From Clostridia bacterium (lineage in GTDB: Bacteria > Bacillota > Clostridia > Christensenellales > UBA1242): 7,575 nucleotides of DNA. The translations under genes were made by a program, and so were the position numbers. Every line of letters starts with the position of its first letter. The first letter of the stretch is position 1. The DNA lies in assembly GCA_017650795.1 (NCBI GenBank), contig JAGCEE010000036.1, positions 1-7,575 on the forward strand. Reading direction: 5' to 3'. Shown piece by piece: positions 3,946 to 7,575 of this stretch. The notes under the pieces were generated by a model that saw only the letters and a program-made list of their open reading frames with translations, ran no database searches and was not told where the DNA came from.

Positions 3946-5664
3946 ATGAAAGAAAAAATTTTAGTCACTTGTGCACTTCCTTATGTTAATAATGTACCAC
4001 ATTTAGGTCATATTGCCGGTTGTCACTTACCTGCTGACGTTTTTTATAGATTTCACAAAAATTGTGGAGATGATGTTGTTTTGGTTGGTGGAGCAGACAG
4101 CCACGGAACAGCGACAATAATTGGCGCAAAAGAAGTTGGTCTTGAGCCAGAGGAATTTGTAGAAAAACTAACAGATATTCACAGAACAATATACAAGAAG
4201 CTTGGTATTAGTTATGATTTATTTTCATCAACCAAAACTGAAATTCACAAGAAAAACACTTTGGAGTTTTTTGAAGAACTATACAAAAATGGTTATATAG
4301 AAGAAAAACCTTCAACCATGCTTTACTGTGAAAATGACAAGATTGCGCTTGCCGACAGATATATAAAAGGCACTTGCCCATATTGTGGATACACCGAAGC
4401 TTATGGTGACCAATGTGATAAATGCGGAAAAACATACAATGCTACCGAACTTATTAACCCAAGATGTGCATTCTGTGGAGAACCTGCCGTATTTAAAGAC
4501 ACAAAGCACTTATTTTTAAGCTTGGACAAATTAAGCAACAAGTTAGATAATTGGATAGAAAGCAAAAAAGATATTTGGAGAAATTCCGTTTATGCAGAAG
4601 CAAAAAGATGGATAAACGAGGGCTTGCTTCCAAGATGTATAACTCGTGATATTTCTTGGGGTGTGCCCGTTCCTCTTAAAGGATACGAAAACAAAGTATT
4701 TTATGTCTGGTTCGATGCCCCAATAGGCTACATTAGTATAACCGAAGAACTTGGTGGCAAAGATTTAGTTAAAAAATATTGGCAATCTGATGATGCCAAA
4801 ATATATAACTTTATCGGCAAAGATAATATTCCTTTTCACACGGTATTCTTCCCTGCTATGCAACTTGGTGTAAAAAAGTATAATCTTGCATACAATGTTG
4901 CAGGCTTTGCCTTTTTGAATTACGAAGGACAAAAGTTTTCTAAAAGCAAAAAGATTGGTGTATTCTGCAACGGACTTCTTGACAGCGATATTGATATTGA
5001 TACACTAAGAGCATATTTAGTCTCTAATTTCCCAGAAGCAAAAGATAGCGATTTTAGATGGGCAGACTACAAAGATGTGGTTAATGCAGACCTTGTTGGA
5101 AAATACGGCAATTTCTTTAACAGAACACTAAACATGATATACAAAAACTTTGCAGGAAAACTTGATTTTGAGTTAAATGATAGCATTGAACTAAATGATT
5201 TTGACAAAGAAATGTTAGATGCAATCAAAAACTATCCAAAAGAAATAGCAAAGAATTATTCCGACACCGAATTTAGAAAAGCATACAAAAATATTATGGC
5301 TTATGCTAGTGTTGGAAACACATATCTAGAAAAAACTGCCCCATGGAACTTGATTAAAGAAGAAAAGTTTGATGAAGTAAAAAAAATACTATATATCTGT
5401 TTAAATATGGCAAGAAGTTTGGCTATTGTAGCAAATCCTATTATTCCTACTAGAACTCAGGAAATCTGGACAGAACAATTAAATTTAGAAGGAAATTTAA
5501 ACGGTGAGATTAGTTTTGATACTGCAAGCGAAGTTCGCATACCAAAGAATCACATAACAAATCCACCAAAGCCACTATTTGCCAGAGTAGACGATGAAAG
5601 GTTGGAAAGTTTAAAAGAGCATCTTTCTACTCCTTTTGATTTGCAATCGCTTAAAAACAATTAA
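3946..5664 (+). CDS. metG: Methionine--tRNA ligase
   Basis: Class I synthetase charging tRNA-Met with methionine in the cytosol. The 572-aa protein has the HIGH-type motif HLGH (19-22) in ALPYVNNVPHLGHI. A zinc knuckle C144PYC147/C157DKC160 lies in the connective domain, with a further C174AFC177. The catalytic loop is KFSKS (330-334). The helical anticodon domain includes NFFNRTLN (389-396) and TAPWNLI, whose W467 matches the tRNA-contacting Trp. NNVPHLG and KFSKS resemble the archaeal/eukaryotic type more than the usual Firmicutes enzyme. No C-terminal EMAP/Arc1p-like tRNA-binding domain is present; the protein ends shortly after the anticodon domain. The ATG at 3946 follows GAGG (3937-3940); an in-frame TTG at 3898 is inside the -35 box and is rejected. 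No clear terminator is seen before the next promoter. Confidence 0.97.
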   Translation: MKEKILVTCALPYVNNVPHLGHIAGCHLPADVFYRFHKNCGDDVVLVGGADSHGTATIIGAKEVGLEPEEFVEKLTDIHRTIYKKLGISYDLFSSTKTEIHKKNTLEFFEELYKNGYIEEKPSTMLYCENDKIALADRYIKGTCPYCGYTEAYGDQCDKCGKTYNATELINPRCAFCGEPAVFKDTKHLFLSLDKLSNKLDNWIESKKDIWRNSVYAEAKRWINEGLLPRCITRDISWGVPVPLKGYENKVFYVWFDAPIGYISITEELGGKDLVKKYWQSDDAKIYNFIGKDNIPFHTVFFPAMQLGVKKYNLAYNVAGFAFLNYEGQKFSKSKKIGVFCNGLLDSDIDIDTLRAYLVSNFPEAKDSDFRWADYKDVVNADLVGKYGNFFNRTLNMIYKNFAGKLDFELNDSIELNDFDKEMLDAIKNYPKEIAKNYSDTEFRKAYKNIMAYASVGNTYLEKTAPWNLIKEEKFDEVKKILYICLNMARSLAIVANPIIPTRTQEIWTEQLNLEGNLNGEISFDTASEVRIPKNHITNPPKPLFARVDDERLESLKEHLSTPFDLQSLKNN

Positions 5665-5742
5665 AATCTGCATTTGATTAACTTTTTGGCAAAAAAAATT
5701 CAATAACATAAATAAAAATGTTGGTTTTGTGATAAAATATAT

Positions 5743-5771
5743 TTGACAACAAATAAATATTATGAGAAAAT
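5743..5771 (+). promoter_or_regulatory. Promoter of the 51-aa secreted peptide gene
   Basis: TTGACA (5743-5748), a 17-base spacer ending TGA, and GAAAAT (5766-5771). The -10 box is weak, but the TG extension matches the pattern at neighbouring genes. The predicted start is near 5778, about 15 bases before the start codon. Confidence 0.6.
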
Positions 5772-5792
5772 ACATTTAAGTAGAGGATAAAG

Positions 5793-5948
5793 ATGAAAAA
5801 GATAATGTTCGTTGCAATTTTTATTTTGATGGCCACGATGTCATTTATTACATTCAAAGCAATTAAAACTGCAAATGCAATTACTGTGAGTACCGTTTCT
5901 AATTCAACTTCAGGAAATGTTAAAGTAATAGGCAAAAATGCTTCTTAA
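5793..5948 (+). CDS. Small predicted secreted peptide (51 aa)
   Basis: The 51-aa product has a classic Sec signal: MKKI, then a hydrophobic run (IMFVAIFILMATMSFITF, residues 4-21), then KAIKTANA with an AxA cleavage motif (Ala-Asn-Ala, 27-29). Cleavage would leave a 22-residue mature peptide that is rich in Ser, Thr, Asn and Val and has no cysteine. The ATG follows AGAGGA (5782-5787) at a good distance. The gene has its own promoter and a strong terminator 17 bases after the stop codon. All this supports a real gene despite its length. I do not recognise the family. A secreted signalling or antimicrobial peptide, or an uncleaved single-pass membrane protein, are the main options. No export or modification genes are nearby. 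Confidence 0.75.
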   Translation: MKKIMFVAIFILMATMSFITFKAIKTANAITVSTVSNSTSGNVKVIGKNAS

Positions 5949-5965
5949 TTTATTATTTTTATGTA

Positions 5966-5998
5966 AAAACGCCCGAAAAATTCTCTGGCGTTTTTTTT
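5966..5998 (+). terminator. Terminator of the 51-aa peptide gene
   Basis: AAAACGCC (5966-5973) pairs with GGCGTTTT (5987-5994), with a small inner GAA/TTC pairing possible in the loop. A run of eight T (5991-5998) completes the signal. Confidence 0.9.
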
Positions 5999-6023
5999 GT
6001 TTATTAAATATATATTATTTTTA

Positions 6024-6052
6024 TTGACAAATAAGTATTCTAGTGGTAAAAT
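6024..6052 (+). promoter_or_regulatory. Promoter of the tRNA-Gly/tRNA-Arg unit
   Basis: A consensus TTGACA (6024-6029), a 17-base spacer ending TGG, and TAAAAT (6047-6052). The predicted start is near 6059, seven bases before the first tRNA. This is one of the strongest promoters in the window, as expected for stable RNA. Confidence 0.88.
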
Positions 6053-6065
6053 GCTTATCGTTTAT

Positions 6066-6139
6066 GCGGGTGTAGCTCAGTGGTAGAGCCCCAGCCTTCC
6101 AAGCTGGTTGCGAGGGTCCGATTCCCTTCACCCGCTCCA
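6066..6139 (+). tRNA. tRNA-Gly (anticodon UCC)
   Basis: A 74-base cloverleaf. The acceptor stem GCGGGTG pairs with CACCCGC, the D arm has GCTCAGTGGTAGAGC, the anticodon arm is CCAGC-CTTCCAA-GCTGG with anticodon TCC, and the T arm holds GGTCCGATTCC. Discriminator T and CCA are encoded. The tRNA reads GGA and related glycine codons. It is first of two tRNAs in one unit. Confidence 0.97.
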
Positions 6140-6142
6140 TTG

Positions 6143-6157
6143 TCGGCAATTGGCCGA
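6143..6157 (+). other. Small hairpin between the two tRNAs
   Basis: TCGGC (6143-6147) and GCCGA (6153-6157) form a 5-bp stem with a 5-base loop in the 26-base spacer. The four T that follow are too few for a strong terminator. It may guide processing of the dimeric precursor, or partly reduce expression of the second tRNA. Confidence 0.4.
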
Positions 6158-6165
6158 TTTTATAT

Positions 6166-6242
6166 GCGTTTGTAGCTCAGCTGGATAGAGCAGCGCCCTT
6201 CTAAGGCGAAGGTCGGGGGTTCGAATCCCTCCAAGCGCACCA
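6166..6242 (+). tRNA. tRNA-Arg (anticodon UCU)
   Basis: A 77-base cloverleaf. The acceptor stem GCGTTTG pairs with CAAGCGC with one U-G pair, the D arm has GCTCAGCTGGATAGAGC, the anticodon loop is CTTCTAA with anticodon TCT, and the T arm has GGGGGTTCGAATCCCTC. The discriminator A and CCA are encoded. The outermost anticodon-stem pair is a G-A mismatch, which is tolerated. It reads AGA/AGG, the arginine codons expected to dominate in this AT-rich genome. Confidence 0.97.
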
Positions 6243-6251
6243 GAAAAAATT

Positions 6252-6275
6252 GTTGTCCTTTGGGGCAACTTTTTT
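6252..6275 (+). terminator. Terminator of the tRNA unit
   Basis: GTTGTCC (6252-6258) pairs with GGGCAAC (6263-6269) using one U-G pair and a 4-base loop, followed by six T (6270-6275). Confidence 0.82.
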
Positions 6276-6394
6276 GTTAAAAAGTTTGCCATTATAAAAC
6301 ATAATTTCCTTACAGACTAATTACGATAGTCAAAATCAAAAGGTAAATAATATTTAGTACACAAAAAAAAAGTCCAATCTGTGTTTTATTTATA

Positions 6395-6409
6395 ATTGCA
6401 TCTTGCAAT
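6395..6409. promoter_or_regulatory. Inverted repeat over the -35 box of the orphan gene
   Basis: ATTGCA-TCT-TGCAAT is a perfect 6-bp inverted repeat with a 3-base centre. It covers the predicted -35 box (6403-6408), so a bound dimer could block or assist RNA polymerase. It is short and could be chance. Confidence 0.35.
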
Positions 6410-6430
6410 CATGTTTTTTTATGCTATAAT
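6403..6430 (+). promoter_or_regulatory. Promoter of the 161-aa orphan gene
   Basis: TTGCAA (6403-6408), a 16-base spacer ending TGC, and a perfect TATAAT (6425-6430). The extended -10 makes up for the weaker -35. The predicted start is near 6437, right at the GGAG site, so the leader is about 10 bases. Confidence 0.72.
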
Positions 6431-6446
6431 AATGTTGGAGAACACT

Positions 6447-6932
6447 ATGGTACTAAACAATTATAGATATTTGTTAAATGACATAAATGAGCAAGAAACA
6501 AAAATACTTAAATTAGGTGATTGTTCATCTGATACTTTTTTTATGGAACTAAGTAATTTGATTGATATGAGAAAAAAACTATACGATTCTTTTGTTGATG
6601 TGCCTATTACGAATAAAACAAAATACTCACTTTTTAGTGAACATCAAGCATTTTGCACATTCATATTTATGATACTAAAAAACAAAAAAATGTCCAAGAG
6701 AACATTTATGACTATTGTATATAGATTTTTGTACTGTTATTCGTTTATAAAAGACATTGACAGTGGAAAAAGAGCATATATGGCAGAATTAAAGACCATT
6801 AACGATTTAAAACTACAAATACTTTCAGCATCATCTAATGGTCATTTTGACAACCGAATGTATGGAATTAAAAAAATAACCGAAAAATTTATTGAAAAGT
6901 ATGGCGATGAAAAGCAATCTCCTTCAACTTAA
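6447..6932 (+). CDS. Hypothetical protein, 161 aa, helical
   Basis: I do not recognise this 161-aa protein. It looks mostly alpha-helical: charged segments such as NDINEQETKILKL near the N-terminus, a more hydrophobic centre (FCTFIFMILKNKKM and FMTIVYRFLYCYSFI), and a charged C-terminal half ending KYGDEKQSPST. The hydrophobic parts are short and interrupted by lysines, so buried helices are more likely than membrane spans. The start at 6447 is chosen because GGAG (6437-6440) lies six bases before it; an in-frame upstream opening from 6396 would run through the promoter. It has no visible similarity to the three array proteins. It converges on the P-loop gene and shares the terminator hairpin at 6971-7007. 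Confidence 0.75.
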   Translation: MVLNNYRYLLNDINEQETKILKLGDCSSDTFFMELSNLIDMRKKLYDSFVDVPITNKTKYSLFSEHQAFCTFIFMILKNKKMSKRTFMTIVYRFLYCYSFIKDIDSGKRAYMAELKTINDLKLQILSASSNGHFDNRMYGIKKITEKFIEKYGDEKQSPST

Positions 6933-6970
6933 ACCAGTTTTATATAGATTAAATAATATGCTTTTTAAGT

Positions 6971-7007
6971 AAAAAAAAATACCCACAATTTTTGGTGGAT
7001 ATTTTTT
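6971..7007 (-). terminator. Shared terminator between convergent genes
   Basis: AATACCCAC (6978-6986) faces GTGGATATT (6995-7003). In minus-strand RNA all nine pairs form (one U-G) and a run of nine U follows, ending the P-loop gene transcript. In plus-strand RNA the same hairpin has one C-A mismatch but is flanked by A and T runs, so it can also end the orphan gene transcript. Confidence 0.8.
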
Positions 7008-7038
7008 ATTCTAACAAAGTATAATCCAATTTATTGTT

Positions 7039-7569
7039 TCATAAATTCTTAGTTTGATTATTTAATATTGGCAAAATCTTGTCAGATAAAAACTCGCCTT
7101 TATGTAATTCTATCTTAAATGCTGGGCGAGTATCCTCTGTACTAGCCTTATAAAACTCATCTATTGGCTCGGTCATTGAACGTATAAAGTTTTCTTGATT
7201 TCCTCTATTCCTCATGCGCTCAGCTATTTCTTCAACACAATCCTTTGAATGATATACAAGACAATACGGAATACCATTGCTATATATCATATCAACAATT
7301 TGTGGGTTTGGAGCAAATAGCAAAATCTTGTCGGTTTCGGCTAATAATTTTAGAGTTGTTTTTTCTTTTAATTCTTTTGAATCGGTTCGAACAGGATTTC
7401 CCCTTTTGCCCTTTAAAAACTCAATTTCTCGTTTGCTAAGATTTTCTTGTGCATACTTATATCTTGCTTTTAATTCATCCATATCAACAAATCTATCATC
7501 GAGTTCGGTCAAATATGTTTTGCCAACCGCTGGCACGCAAACAAACACCCTAATATCTTTTAATTCCAT
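7039..7569 (-). CDS. Small P-loop protein, putative nucleotide or small-molecule kinase-like
   Basis: The 176-aa protein (from the ATG at 7569) has a P-loop near the N-terminus: a VFVCV strand, then PAVGKTY, with G16-K17-T18. The first glycine of the Walker A pattern is Cys11. Residues 27-31 (FVDMD) give an acidic pair where small kinases place substrate-binding aspartates. A KILLFAP strand follows in the middle, and ERMRNRGN resembles an arginine-bearing lid. Small proteins of this plan occur in phages and Firmicutes genomes, but I cannot name the family or substrate. The frame stays open to the window edge (GTA AAT before the ATG), and no ribosome binding site is visible, so the true start may lie outside. 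It appears to end in TGA, shortly before its terminator. Confidence 0.78.
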   Translation of the reverse strand: MELKDIRVFVCVPAVGKTYLTELDDRFVDMDELKARYKYAQENLSKREIEFLKGKRGNPVRTDSKELKEKTTLKLLAETDKILLFAPNPQIVDMIYSNGIPYCLVYHSKDCVEEIAERMRNRGNQENFIRSMTEPIDEFYKASTEDTRPAFKIELHKGEFLSDKILPILNNQTKNL

Positions 7570-7575
7570 ATTTAC

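Noticed and set aside
3986..4509. Minus-strand frames inside metG
   Set aside because: They are shadows of the MetRS coding region; the sense strand carries all the synthetase motifs.
5678..5935. 85-codon minus-strand frame opposite the 51-aa peptide gene
   Set aside because: It begins at TTG without a ribosome binding site and runs antisense through the signal-peptide gene and its promoter. The sense gene has promoter, ribosome binding site and terminator.
7245..7439. 64-codon plus-strand frame inside the P-loop gene
   Set aside because: It is antisense to a longer frame with a recognisable P-loop and lacks a promoter or ribosome binding site of its own.

Overview
The window is AT-rich chromosomal DNA from a low-GC bacterium, most likely an uncultivated Bacillota (clostridial or bacilli-type) lineage. 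The evidence is Firmicutes-like L13 and S9 proteins, strong AGGAG/GAGG ribosome binding sites, sigma-A-type promoters with TTGACA/TTGACT -35 boxes and extended -10 elements, and many U-tract terminators. One gene appears to end in TGA just before its terminator, which fits the standard bacterial code rather than the Mollicutes code. The species cannot be named from the sequence.

Layout. At 1-49 lies the minus-strand promoter and ribosome binding site of a gene beyond the left edge. At 108-1188 is the minus-strand rplM-rpsI (L13-S9) operon with promoter, structured leader and terminator. At 1226-1900 is a minus-strand pair: a 61-aa cysteine-rich protein, then an overlapping JAB/JAMM-like putative metallopeptidase. 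Their promoter has an 18-bp palindrome at its predicted transcription start. Diverging from it, 1955-3777 holds three tandem paralogous genes of unrecognised family, each with a near-identical promoter, a very short leader, a GAGG site and its own terminator. Next are metG (methionyl-tRNA synthetase, 3946-5664), a 51-aa predicted secreted peptide (5793-5948), and a tRNA-Gly(UCC)/tRNA-Arg(UCU) unit (6024-6275). A 161-aa orphan gene (6447-6932) follows, then a convergent minus-strand P-loop protein (7039-7569).

The housekeeping part (rplM, rpsI, metG, two tRNAs) serves translation. The accessory part is largely single-gene units with their own start and stop signals. The most unusual feature is the three-copy promoter-gene-terminator array next to the divergent cysteine-rich/JAB pair. 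Nothing in the sequence proves that the two work together, and no function can be assigned to the array. No gene-free stretch exceeds 300 bases except 5949-6446, which holds a terminator, the tRNA unit and the promoter of the orphan gene.
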